NCBI RefSeq assembly: GCF_014205255.1
Contig: NZ_JACHNE010000001.1
Span: forward strand, 4,588,001-4,652,000
From: Streptomyces caelestis
Lineage (GTDB): Bacteria; Actinomycetota; Actinomycetes; Streptomycetales; Streptomycetaceae
Reading direction: 5' to 3'
Length of the DNA: 64,000 nucleotides
This document shows, piece by piece, positions 34,020 to 41,938 of the stretch. How positions within the stretch are numbered: position 1 is the first letter of the stretch; each line of letters opens with the position of its first letter. The translations under genes were made by a program, and so were the position numbers. The notes below the pieces were generated by a model. It saw nothing but the letters and a program-made list of their open reading frames with translations. It was not told where the DNA came from and did not search any database.

Positions 34020-34696
34020 CCATCAGGGTGCTGCTCGCCGACGACCAGGCCCTGCTGCGGGCCACCTTCCGGATCCTCATCGACTCCTGCGCGGACATGG
34101 AGGTGGTCGCCGAGGCCTCCGACGGCGCGGAGGCGGTGGAGCTGACCCGCGTCCACCACCCGGACATCGTCCTCATGGACATCCGCATGCCCGGCACCGA
34201 CGGCCTCACCGCCACCGCCACGCTCTGCGCCGACCCGGAGCTGTCCGCCACCCGCGTCCTCATCCTGACCACGTTCGAGACCGAGGACTACGTCGCCCAG
34301 GCGCTGCGCGCCGGTGCCAGCGGCTTCCTCGGCAAGGACGTCACCGCCGACACCCTGCTGGCCGGCCTGCGCACGGTCGCCTCCGGCGAGGCCCTCCTCT
34401 CACCCGGCGCCACCCGCTCCCTCATCACCCGCTTCCTCCTCTCACCCGTCCCCGACACCCACCTGGCACCCCCGGAACGCCTCGCCGACCTCACGGTCCG
34501 CGAACGCGAGGTGATGGCCCTGGCCGCGGAGGGCAGGTCCAACACCGAGATCGCCGAGGACCTCACCCTCAGCCCGCTGACCGTACGCACCCACATCCAC
34601 CGGGCCATGACCAAGCTGAACGCCCGCGACCGTGCGCAACTGGTCGTCATCGCCTACCAGACGGGCCTCGTACGGGCGGTGCCGCCGACGGCGTGA
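34016..34696 (+). CDS. NarL/LuxR-type response regulator
   Basis: 226 aa. Receiver domain with the acidic pair D9-D10 and phosphoacceptor D55 in IVLMDIRMP, and a GKD lysine motif (FLGKDVTADTL). The LuxR output domain has LTVREREVMALAAEGRSNTEIAEDL and VRTHIHRAMTKLNARDRAQLV. ATGA overlap with the kinase stop shows coupling. The stop lies in a 20-base tandem repeat. Confidence 0.93.
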   Translation: MTIRVLLADDQALLRATFRILIDSCADMEVVAEASDGAEAVELTRVHHPDIVLMDIRMPGTDGLTATATLCADPELSATRVLILTTFETEDYVAQALRAGASGFLGKDVTADTLLAGLRTVASGEALLSPGATRSLITRFLLSPVPDTHLAPPERLADLTVREREVMALAAEGRSNTEIAEDLTLSPLTVRTHIHRAMTKLNARDRAQLVVIAYQTGLVRAVPPTA

Positions 34697-34750
34697 GGAT
34701 GACGGCTACGGCGTGAGGATGACGGCTACGACGTGAGGGCGTCGGCTACG
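34691..34750. repeat. 20-bp tandem repeat spanning the regulator stop codon
   Basis: The unit GCGTGAGGATGACGGCTACG occurs at 34691-34710 and 34711-34730, with a degenerate third copy at 34731-34750. The first copy contains the TGA stop of the response regulator and the third reaches the end of the serine hydrolase gene. It looks like recent slippage duplication. Confidence 0.85.
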
Positions 34751-35915
34751 GCCGCCCGTAGACCGCCACCATGAGGTGTTCCGCCACCTTGTTCATGTCC
34801 TGGCCCTTGGCGTCCGTGGAGTTGACGCTGTACACGAGGGTGCGCGAGCCGTCGCGGGTGGAGGCGATGGCCGCGTTGTAGCCCCAGCGCCCGCCCGTCT
34901 TGCCCCACACCTCGCGGCCGCCCAGCACCTTCATCGACAGGCCGATGGAGTACGCGGCCGGTTTCCCGGTCCTGAAGTCGGCCACCTCCGGCAGCGTGAA
35001 CATCTCCTCCAGGAGCGGTCCGCGCACGACCCGGCCCTGGAACAGGGCGCTGGTGAACCGTTCGAGATCCGCCGTGGTCGAGACGATGTCCCCGGCCGCC
35101 CAGCCGTCCGTCGTCCCCCACACGGACACATCGCGCAGCCCGGTCGTGCCGTCGTCCAGCCGCATGGTCTGGTAGCCGTGGTTGTGCCGGCCGACGATGC
35201 GCGGGTTCTTCCCCGGGAGGTAGGTGTCGCGCAGCCCGAGCGGGTGCAGGATCCGCCGGGCGACCTGACGCTCGTACGCGTCACCGGTGACGCGCTCGAT
35301 CAGCAGACCGGCGATCGTGTACCCGATGTTGAGGTAGTGCTGCCGCTCGCCCGGCGCGAACTCGGGCTTCTTCGACGTCGCCGAGCGGACCATGTCCCGG
35401 GGGTCGTAAATCCGGAAGCGGTCGGCGTACGCCTCCTCGAGCGTGCCGGGGAAGTCGGGGGCCGGGATGCCGTGCGTGTGGTCGAGGAGCTGCCGGACGG
35501 TGACGTCCTCGTACGACGCCGGGATCAGCTCGGGCAGGTACGAGCGGGCACTGCGGTCCAGGTCCAGTCCGCCCTCGGCGGCCAGTTGCAGGGCGACGGC
35601 CGCGGTGAAGACCTTGGTCACGGAACCGGCGCGGAAGCGGGCGCCCGGATCGGCCGGCCGGCCGGTCCGCAGATCGTGCACGCCCGAACTGCCCCGCCAG
35701 ACACCCTCGTCGCCCCCGACGCGCACGAGGGCGGCGGTCGCCTCGGCGCTGGGCAGGCCGGCGATGGCGGCGGCGAGCGCGGGGTTCTCGTGCTGGGTGG
35801 CTGTGTGGGCCGTGGCCCGGTCGGGAGGCGTGGCTGCGGCGGCCGGGAGGACGGACGGCCCCGCCACGACGCCCACGAGGAGCGCGGCGGCCAGCAGGGA
35901 AGTGGTACGGGTCAT
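34746..35915 (-). CDS. Secreted serine hydrolase (beta-lactamase/DD-peptidase class C family)
   Basis: 389 aa with a Sec signal (about 1-28, LLAAALLVGVVAGPSVLPAAAA). The catalytic motifs are SVTK (S98, K101), YLN (Y194) and KTG in WGKTGGRWGYN. Streptomyces members act as D-alanyl-D-alanine carboxypeptidases or esterases outside the cell rather than true resistance enzymes. The text HTHGIPAPDFPG and YTIAGLLIERVTG is typical of the group. ATG 35915 is chosen for the signal peptide. Confidence 0.9.
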   Translation of the reverse strand: MTRTTSLLAAALLVGVVAGPSVLPAAAATPPDRATAHTATQHENPALAAAIAGLPSAEATAALVRVGGDEGVWRGSSGVHDLRTGRPADPGARFRAGSVTKVFTAAVALQLAAEGGLDLDRSARSYLPELIPASYEDVTVRQLLDHTHGIPAPDFPGTLEEAYADRFRIYDPRDMVRSATSKKPEFAPGERQHYLNIGYTIAGLLIERVTGDAYERQVARRILHPLGLRDTYLPGKNPRIVGRHNHGYQTMRLDDGTTGLRDVSVWGTTDGWAAGDIVSTTADLERFTSALFQGRVVRGPLLEEMFTLPEVADFRTGKPAAYSIGLSMKVLGGREVWGKTGGRWGYNAAIASTRDGSRTLVYSVNSTDAKGQDMNKVAEHLMVAVYGRP

Positions 35916-36012
35916 GGTCAACTCCGTTGATATGGGCCGTTGTTGTCTGTACGGCTCCATCCTCCGGACCTGGGGCGTCGCGCGGATCGCCCCCGCAGGG
36001 GGTCCCGGGCGG

Positions 36013-36720
36013 TCAGTTCCTCGCCGACGAGGGGGAGGGCGCGGCCCGGCCCGCTCCCCCGGGCGGGGGGTCCCCGGCCGCGACGAGACCGGTCTCGTAC
36101 GCGCAGATCACGGCCTGGATCCGATCCCGCAGCCCCAGCTTCGCGAGCACGTTGCCGACATGCGTCTTGACCGTGTGGTCGCTGACCACCAGCTCCGCGG
36201 CGATCTCGGCGTTCGACAAACCCCGGGCGAGCAGCAGCAGTGTCTCGCGCTCCCGCCCGGTCAGCACGTCCAGCCGGGTGGCGGGCTGCGGGTGCCTCGT
36301 GGATCGCGTGTACTGCTCCACCAGTCGCCGGGCCACGGACGGCGCGAGCAGCGAGTCGCCCCGGGCGACCACCCGTACGGCATGGACGAGGTCGTCCCGG
36401 CGGACGTCCTTGAGCAGGAAGCCGCTCGCGCCCGCGTGCAGGGCGTCATAGACGTACTCGTCGGAGTCGAAGGTCGTGAGCATCACCGTCCGGCAGTCGC
36501 TCGCGGCGCTGATCGCCCGGCAGGCCTCGATCCCGTCCATGCGCGGCATGCGCACATCGAGCAGCGCCACATCGGGGGCGTGCCGCCGCACCGCCTCGAC
36601 GGCCTCGGCCCCGTCGCCCACCTCCGCGACGACCTCGATGTCCGGCTGGACGTCCAGGATCAGCGCGAAGCCGCTGCGCACCAGCTCCTGGTCGTCGGCG
36701 ACCACCACCCGGATCGTCAC
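36013..36720 (-). CDS. NarL/LuxR-type response regulator
   Basis: 235 aa from GTG 36720. Receiver with phosphoacceptor D55 in VALLDVRMP and the LLKD lysine. The LuxR output domain has LTGRERETLLLLARGLSNAEIAAEL and VKTHVGNVLAKLGLRDRIQAV. The C-terminal 18 residues are a Pro/Gly/Ala/Ser tail. The start overlaps the kinase stop (GTGA), so it is coupled to that gene, which contains a TTA codon. Confidence 0.92.
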   Translation of the reverse strand: MTIRVVVADDQELVRSGFALILDVQPDIEVVAEVGDGAEAVEAVRRHAPDVALLDVRMPRMDGIEACRAISAASDCRTVMLTTFDSDEYVYDALHAGASGFLLKDVRRDDLVHAVRVVARGDSLLAPSVARRLVEQYTRSTRHPQPATRLDVLTGRERETLLLLARGLSNAEIAAELVVSDHTVKTHVGNVLAKLGLRDRIQAVICAYETGLVAAGDPPPGGAGRAAPSPSSARN

Positions 36721-37889
36721 GGCCCGGCCTCCACCGCGGCCGGTACGGGAAGCCGCACCCGCACCTCGAACCCCCGCCCGTCCGCTCCCCGCCCGGTCAT
36801 CGCACTCCCCCCGAGCGCCGCCGCCCGCTCCCGGATCCCGACGAGCCCCTGCCCGCCCCGTTGACCGACGGCCCCGGCCTGCGGGCCACGCCCGTCGTCG
36901 GTCACCCGTACGCACAAGTCGCTCTCTCCGTAGGTCAGTTCTACCGTGACGGTACGGCCTCCGGCGTGCTTGACGGTGTTCGTGAGGGCTTCCTGGACCA
37001 CCCGGAAGACGGTCGCGGCGACCGCCCCCGACAACGGCCGGACGTATCCCAGCGTCCGGTACCCGACATCCAGCCCACTGCCGGCCCGCACCCGGTCGAG
37101 CAGACCGGGCAACTCGGCGAGCCCGGGCTGCGGTTCGCGCAGGGGGACGCCGTCGCTCTCCCGCAGCAGGCCCAGCATCCGGCGCAACTGCACCATGGCG
37201 TCGCGCCCGGCCGCGGAGATGGCGTCGAAGGCGGCCTCGGCCCGCTCCGGCGCGGCACGCACGGCCACCGGCCCGGCCTCCGCCTGCACGATCATCAGGC
37301 TCACGGCGTGGGAGAGGATGTCGTGCATCTCCCGTGCGATCCGGGCCCGTTCGCGCGCGGCGGCCTGCTCGGCCTCGACGCGGTGGGCCCGCTGACGGGC
37401 GTCGGTGAGCCGCCCGAAGACATAGGCGGCCACTAACACGAAGACGGAGAAGGTCAGTTCACGAGCCGACCGGGTGTTGAGCCACACCCCCACCGGCACG
37501 GCGACCAGCAACACGGCCCCGGTGACGAGCCGCCCCCGCGCGGGCGACAGCGCGGCAATCGTGTACACGACCACAAGCCCGGTGTACGGCAACGGCTGCC
37601 CGGGCCCGTCCACGGCCAGCCGGTACAGCGCGTTGGCGGCCAGCACCGCGAACAGCACGGCGACGGGGGCGCGCCGCCGCCAGACCAGGGGCACCACGGT
37701 GAGCGTGCTGAGCCCGTACGCGGCCCAGGTCGCCGGCGGCGCCCCGGCCGCCCGCGGCACGACGAACGGCATGGTCATCGCGCCCTGGACCAGGAGCGCG
37801 ACACCGATGTCGACGACGAGCGGATTGGCCCCCGCCAACGCCCGCCCGCGCTCCCACCACTCCCGTATGGCCCCGCGTATGCCCCCCAC
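36717..37889 (-). CDS. Sensor histidine kinase (DesK type) with a TTA codon
   Basis: About 390 aa from GTG 37889 (a GAGG lies close upstream; other starts are possible). Membrane segments fill residues 24-160, then H189 in RIAREMHDILSHAVSLM and a HATPase domain (QEALTNTVKHA, TDDGRGP, GGQGLVGIRERAA). Codon 152 is TTA (37434-37436), placing the signalling pair under possible bldA control. No transporter is directly adjacent; the serine hydrolase follows 98 bases after the regulator. Confidence 0.88.
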   Translation of the reverse strand: MGGIRGAIREWWERGRALAGANPLVVDIGVALLVQGAMTMPFVVPRAAGAPPATWAAYGLSTLTVVPLVWRRRAPVAVLFAVLAANALYRLAVDGPGQPLPYTGLVVVYTIAALSPARGRLVTGAVLLVAVPVGVWLNTRSARELTFSVFVLVAAYVFGRLTDARQRAHRVEAEQAAARERARIAREMHDILSHAVSLMIVQAEAGPVAVRAAPERAEAAFDAISAAGRDAMVQLRRMLGLLRESDGVPLREPQPGLAELPGLLDRVRAGSGLDVGYRTLGYVRPLSGAVAATVFRVVQEALTNTVKHAGGRTVTVELTYGESDLCVRVTDDGRGPQAGAVGQRGGQGLVGIRERAAALGGSAMTGRGADGRGFEVRVRLPVPAAVEAGP

Positions 37890-38140
37890 GCCTCGACACG
37901 GTAGCGGCCCGACGCGACACGTGACTCCAGCGGAACCATGCGTGGTCTTCGTCGCGATCACACACAGCCGTTCCCGGCAGGCCGGCCAGGCGGCATCCGC
38001 AGTGCCGGTGGGGTGAAGCCGAGGCGGTATCGGCGCGGCGACAGTGCCGCACCGAGATCTGATCGGAGACGCTGTCCGCCGGAGAGTGGGTGCAGACGAG
38101 AACGGAGCGCATCCCATGGGGCTGACAGGGAGATGGCGAC

Positions 38141-38557
38141 GTGTCCGCCGAGTCCAATAAGGCGCTGGTACGCCGGTTGTTCGAGGAAGTGCTCAACGGT
38201 CGGCGCATGGAGATCATCGACGAGCTGGCCGCGACGGACTACCAGGAGCACGACCCGCTGCCCGGGCAGCGTGAGGGGCGTGAGGGACTGAAGGATCGAG
38301 TGACCATGCTCGTGGAGGGGCTGGCACCCACCTTCAGCATCGACGACATGATTGCCGAGGGGGATCGCGTCGTCGTCCGTTGGACCAACAGCGCCACCCA
38401 TTCGGGAACCTTCCTGGGCATCCCTCCGACGGGACGATCATGCCGCTTCGCCGGAGTCGACATCTTCCGGCTGGACGGCGGCCGGCTTGTCGAGCACTGG
38501 CACGTCGTCGATCAGCTCTCCATGCTCCAGCAACTGGAGCTGCTCCCGTCAGCCTGA
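38141..38557 (+). CDS. SnoaL-like polyketide cyclase/ester cyclase family protein
   Basis: 138 aa from GTG 38141 behind CAGGGAGA. The NTF2-like fold is seen in NKALVRRLFEEVLNGRRMEIIDELAATDY, EGREGLKDRV, DDMIAEGDRVVVRWT and the ending GGRLVEHWHVVDQLSMLQQLELL. The final conserved EHWxVxDxxxxxxQL motif is standard for this group. Some members close polyketide rings; many of this length are unassigned small-molecule-binding enzymes. No biosynthetic cluster surrounds it. Confidence 0.85.
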   Translation: MSAESNKALVRRLFEEVLNGRRMEIIDELAATDYQEHDPLPGQREGREGLKDRVTMLVEGLAPTFSIDDMIAEGDRVVVRWTNSATHSGTFLGIPPTGRSCRFAGVDIFRLDGGRLVEHWHVVDQLSMLQQLELLPSA

Positions 38558-38579
38558 GCCCGAGCCGGTGTGGCACGTC

Positions 38580-38618
38580 AAAAAAAAGGGGGCGCGGGAG
38601 CATCCCCGGCGTTGCCGG
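38580..38618 (-). terminator. Terminator of the ABC-2 exporter operon, with T8 run
   Basis: On the minus strand a CCGGC-AAC-GCCGG hairpin (38618-38606) is followed 18 bases later by eight T residues (38587-38580). An eight-base homopolymer of A/T is striking in this DNA. The gap between stem and T run is longer than canonical. Confidence 0.45.
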
Positions 38619-38674
38619 CGAGGTGGTGGACGCGTCCGCTGCGGGGCCCGCGTCCCTGGTGACCACGGGTCCCG

Positions 38675-39526
38675 CTACCCGACCCGCTGCATCGCCTTCC
38701 GCTGCCGTTCCGCCATCGCGGCCCCGGACTCGCGGCGGGCCATCCTGCGCAGGACGGACGGCGCGACGAGCAGTCCGGCGACCGCCCAGACTCCCAGCAC
38801 GCCTGCTGTCTCCAACTGCCGCCAAGATTCGCCGACCTCGGCGGCGACCGCTCCGGCCGGCAGCAACGCGGCCCGCAGACCGAGGCCGAGCCAGTACACG
38901 GGGAAGATCTGCCCGACGGTCTGCAGCCACCCGGGCAGCTCCGACAGAGGGAAGTAGATCCCGGAGATCGCGACGAGTCCCATCACGGGAAACATCAGCA
39001 GACCGATGGCGCGCGGACTGCTGACGAGTGAGCCGATGACGGCGCCCACCGGCAGGGTCGCCAGCAGACCCAGCGGCACCACCCACACCAGCGTCAGCAG
39101 TCCCCCGCCGCCCTGCCGGGCGACCCCGTCGACCAGGAACACGCCGACGGCGAAGGGGAGGGCCATGGAAGCGAGAGCCGTCCCGGACACCATGATGATC
39201 TTGCCGACCAGGTGGCCGACCATGCCGTGGGGCACGGCCTTGGCCCGCAGCAGGGTGCCGTCCTCGCGCTCGGTCGCGAGCAGTTGCGCCGTGGTCATCA
39301 TCCCGGTGAACGCGAGCGTCATGCCCAGCAGGCTCGGCAGCATGAACGCGCCGGTCGAGATGCCGGCGCCCTTCAGCGGATCGTCCTTGAGCAGGAACAG
39401 CGGCACCATGAGCAGGACCGTCCAGAGTACGTAACCGAACACGTCCTGGCCGGTGGTGAAGGTCTGCCGGAGTTCCGTCCAGCCGCGCCGCACCCCTACT
39501 CCGGCCGCGTACCACACCGGACTCAT
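38675..39526 (-). CDS. ABC-2 type exporter permease
   Basis: 283 aa with six membrane segments (about 30-50, 60-80, 110-135, 145-170, 178-198, 240-262) and the ABC-2 signature area GIYFPLSELPGWLQTVGQIFPVYWLGLGLR. The EREDGTLLRAKAVPHG motif is the cytosolic coupling helix of the DrrB/YadH group. Its ATG overlaps the ATPase stop by four bases, so the two form one drug or lipid exporter. A C-terminal basic tail is present. Confidence 0.9.
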   Translation of the reverse strand: MSPVWYAAGVGVRRGWTELRQTFTTGQDVFGYVLWTVLLMVPLFLLKDDPLKGAGISTGAFMLPSLLGMTLAFTGMMTTAQLLATEREDGTLLRAKAVPHGMVGHLVGKIIMVSGTALASMALPFAVGVFLVDGVARQGGGGLLTLVWVVPLGLLATLPVGAVIGSLVSSPRAIGLLMFPVMGLVAISGIYFPLSELPGWLQTVGQIFPVYWLGLGLRAALLPAGAVAAEVGESWRQLETAGVLGVWAVAGLLVAPSVLRRMARRESGAAMAERQRKAMQRVG

Positions 39527-40494
39527 CGCGCTTCCTCTCCGAAGGCGTGTGCCGCCCGCTCCTCGGGGACGCTCCCCGTCTCCAGCTCCCGCACCATCGT
39601 CAGGTAGGTGTCCTCCAGGCTCGCCCGGCGCACCTCCAGTCCGCCGACCGCGTCGCCGTGGTCCTCGAACAGCCGGCGGACGAACCGGGTGGGCTCGGCC
39701 GTCGACTCCTCGAAGGGCCGCCCGTCCAGCGTCCAGCGCACGGTGGCCTCGGCCGATGCCTTCCGGGACAGCTCCTCGGCGGTGCCGTCGGCCACGATCC
39801 GGCCACCGGCCAGGATGAGGATCCGGTCGGCGAGTTTCTCCGCCTCGGCGAGGTCGTGCGTGGTCAGCAGCACGGTGGTGTCCCCGTCCGCGAGCCCGCG
39901 GACCAGGCCGTGGAACTCGTTCCTGGCCTCCGGGTCCAGACCCGCCGTCGGCTCGTCCAGGAACAGCAGCTCGGGCCTGCCCACGATGCCGACGGCCACG
40001 TCGAAACGCCTGCGCTGCCCGCCGGACAGGGTCCCGACCCGTTTGCCCGCCTGCTCGGTCAGACCCACGGCGGCGATGAGTTCGTCGACGTCCCAGGGCC
40101 GTTGTACGAGGGCGGTGGAGTACGGCGCGTAGTACGAGCCGAGATGGGCCAGCAGCTCCCGCACCCGCCATTTGCCGTGGTCGCGCCAGGACTGCAACAC
40201 GATGCCCAGGCGCGCACGCCACCGCTCGTCCCCGTGTGCCGGATCGGTGCCGAGGACGCTCACGTCACCGGCCGAGCGCATCCGGAAGCCCTCCAGGACT
40301 TCGATCGTGGTCGTCTTGCCCGCGCCGTTCGGCCCGAGCAGCACGACGACTTCGCCTCGCCGGGCCGTGAAGTCGACCCCCTTCAGGACGTCCTGGCTGC
40401 GGTAGCGCATCCGCAGATCCCGTACGTCGATGACCCGGTCGCTGTTTGGCGGTGGGCTGCTCCCGGCCTCGGATAAGGCGTGAGCGGTTGTCAT
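39523..40494 (-). CDS. ABC exporter ATP-binding protein
   Basis: 323 aa from ATG 40494. Walker A GPNGAGKT (54-61), signature LSGGQRRR (156-163), Walker B LLFLDEP (177-182) and the TTHDLAEAEKLADR switch region. The last 80 residues are the extra domain found in DrrA-type ATPases (ASAEATVRWTLDGRPF, VRRASLEDTYLTMV). With the downstream ABC-2 permease it should export a hydrophobic compound. No regulator is directly attached. Confidence 0.93.
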   Translation of the reverse strand: MTTAHALSEAGSSPPPNSDRVIDVRDLRMRYRSQDVLKGVDFTARRGEVVVLLGPNGAGKTTTIEVLEGFRMRSAGDVSVLGTDPAHGDERWRARLGIVLQSWRDHGKWRVRELLAHLGSYYAPYSTALVQRPWDVDELIAAVGLTEQAGKRVGTLSGGQRRRFDVAVGIVGRPELLFLDEPTAGLDPEARNEFHGLVRGLADGDTTVLLTTHDLAEAEKLADRILILAGGRIVADGTAEELSRKASAEATVRWTLDGRPFEESTAEPTRFVRRLFEDHGDAVGGLEVRRASLEDTYLTMVRELETGSVPEERAAHAFGEEAR

Positions 40495-40562
40495 CGGTGT
40501 TCCCCCGTCCGTCTGGCAGCAGCTGGTCGGGCTGCCCTGGCCGAACACATTACCGAAGGGTG

Positions 40563-40772
40563 TCAGCGCCGGGCCGGTCCCCGCGGCTGGCTCTTCTCGC
40601 CCTCGGGCGCCCCCTCCGCCCCGTACAGCCGGGCCGACGCGTCGACATGGGCCAGGCGGCGCAGTGCGCTGAACACCGCCTCGCGCTGTGTACCGTCGAG
40701 GTTCAGCAGATGGCCATCCCTGATCGCGACAGGGAAGGGCCCCGACGCTTCGGCGGCGAGAGTCGGGGCCGT
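40563..40772 (-). CDS. Small conserved-looking protein without a standard start codon
   Basis: A coding-like frame of about 69 codons ends at 40563. It includes FPVAIRDGHLLNLDGTQREAVFSALRRLAHVDASARLYGAEG, quoted in parts, with good G/C-third bias. A strong GAGGAGGAAAG ribosome site sits at 40790-40778, but no ATG, GTG or TTG follows in frame; the first plausible codon is ACG at 40772, while a GTA lies upstream. Either the start was lost by mutation or a rare start is used. It comes right after the DUF7848-like gene as the fourth member of the cluster. Confidence 0.4.
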   Translation of the reverse strand, partial: TAPTLAAEASGPFPVAIRDGHLLNLDGTQREAVFSALRRLAHVDASARLYGAEGAPEGEKSQPRGPARR

Positions 40773-40795
40773 GGTCTTGCTTTCCTCCTCTCGGT

Positions 40796-41059
40796 CTACG
40801 TCGCGTGCGACTCGTTACCGGGGTCAGACATGGTGGCGTTGAAGTACTGGAACGCCGAGAACTCGTAGCCGCTATGGTGCGTCAGGCCCGCGTGCTTGAG
40901 ACACCAAACGTGGACGTCGTCCGCGTCGGCCGTGTCGGCGGAGCGTTCGCCGCACGTGAGGCACCTGCCGCAGTGACGCACGGCCATGGTCGGCACGGCC
41001 GTCAGCGTCCATTCCGCGAACCGGTACCGGCCTCGTGTGATCCCGTTGCACGCGCTCAT
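40796..41059 (-). CDS. Small CxxC protein, DUF7848-like
   Basis: 87 aa from ATG 41059 (or 89 from 41065). It carries CGRCLTCGERS, a CxxC knuckle, then EVWCLRHAG-like text (VHVWCLKHAGLTHHSGYEFSAF in two pieces) and FNATMSDPG. With further histidines it may bind one zinc ion. Such proteins are widespread single-domain accessories in Streptomyces, of unknown role. The start overlaps the upstream gene stop, as part of a tight four-gene cluster. Confidence 0.65.
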   Translation of the reverse strand: MSACNGITRGRYRFAEWTLTAVPTMAVRHCGRCLTCGERSADTADADDVHVWCLKHAGLTHHSGYEFSAFQYFNATMSDPGNESHAT

Positions 41060-41457
41060 CCGCATGCCTCAACCGGACACCGCGGCCCGTCGCCGTCGGC
41101 GCCGTCGTCCGGGTCGTCGACGCTGTCGTCTGCGTCCTGGGCGTCGTCCGGCTGGGGCAGGCGTGCGCCCCGGCTGTCGGCGACGCGCAGTACATCGCCG
41201 AGGCACTGGGTAGCCGCACGCAGGGCGAGACGTAGCGCGTACTCCCCGGCCTTGCGGTCGTCCAAGACGGCCTGGGCGCCCGTGAGGACATCGGCGCCGT
41301 CGCGCAACTGGTCCGCCTCGATCTCGTCCGCGATGCGGGCCAGGGCGCCCGACGTCCCGTTCGTGGACAGGAAGCACGGCTTGCCGGTGTCGCTCTCCCA
41401 CGGCAGCAGCCGCAGGCCCGGTCCGATCGTGGTCACGGCGTTGCGGTCGTAGCTCAT
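41056..41457 (-). CDS. Hypothetical cluster protein (helical, acidic tail)
   Basis: 133 aa from ATG 41457. The first 95 residues look folded (IGPGLRLLPWESDTGKPCFLSTN, GALARIADEIEADQLRDGADVL, KAGEYALRLALRAATQCLGDVLRVA), followed by a highly acidic Asp-rich tail. The pattern matches small Streptomyces proteins encoded beside XRE regulators. No catalytic residues are recognised. Both ends overlap neighbouring genes by four bases, so translation is coupled. Confidence 0.65.
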   Translation of the reverse strand: MSYDRNAVTTIGPGLRLLPWESDTGKPCFLSTNGTSGALARIADEIEADQLRDGADVLTGAQAVLDDRKAGEYALRLALRAATQCLGDVLRVADSRGARLPQPDDAQDADDSVDDPDDGADGDGPRCPVEACG

Positions 41458-41771
41458 CCGGCCGTCACCTCCGCCCCGTGCATCCGGCGCGGGCTGATGT
41501 CGATGCCGTACGTCGCAAGTACCAGCACGCGCCGTCGTGCCCGTCGCCGTCGTTCCTCCTGGCGACGTTCGTGTGCGACGAGGTAGGGGCGCACGAGGCC
41601 GATGTCCTCACCTCGCAACACGGGGACGCGTGGGAGACGGGCCGTCGGCAGGTCCACGGTTGGCCTGGGAACTGTCTCGGCGCTCCGGTGCCGTCCCGCT
41701 GCGGGAAGCAGTAACCGCAACAGCAGCTCGAAGATGCCGGCGATAAGGTGCAGCATGTCGTCAACCTCCAT
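41454..41771 (-). CDS. Hypothetical cluster protein with amphipathic N-terminus and a TTA codon
   Basis: 105 aa from ATG 41771. The N-terminus is hydrophobic (MLHLIAGIFELLLRLLLPAAG) and may attach to the membrane. The rest is basic and arginine-rich with LPRVPVLRGEDIGLVRPYLVAHERRQEERRR and LATYGIDISPRRMHG. Codon 20 is TTA (41712-41714), so expression should need bldA tRNA. It heads the leftward small-gene cluster and faces the XRE/PLD-like gene, which also has a TTA codon. Confidence 0.68.
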   Translation of the reverse strand: MEVDDMLHLIAGIFELLLRLLLPAAGRHRSAETVPRPTVDLPTARLPRVPVLRGEDIGLVRPYLVAHERRQEERRRRARRRVLVLATYGIDISPRRMHGAEVTAG

Positions 41772-41880
41772 GGGGTTGGTGGCCACGCCCCCGGACCGTC
41801 GCCACGGTCGCGGGGGTCTGTGCATCTGTCCCCCCCACACTTCCGCCCCTGGTGGCGCGTTCCTACTGCGTTCCATGACC

Positions 41881-41921
41881 GTTAGGAACGGAACAGGTCT
41901 ACCGTGGAAAGCGTTCCTAAC
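41881..41921. promoter_or_regulatory. Inverted repeat in the divergent promoter region of the small-gene cluster
   Basis: GTTAGGAACG (41881-41890) and CGTTCCTAAC (41912-41921) are perfect 10-bp inverted repeats 21 bases apart. Further GCGTTCC copies occur at 41859-41876. The second arm lies 17 bases from the XRE gene start. This is a likely operator for the adjacent XRE regulator. Confidence 0.6.
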
Positions 41922-41938
41922 GTCCCAGGGGGTTACCC

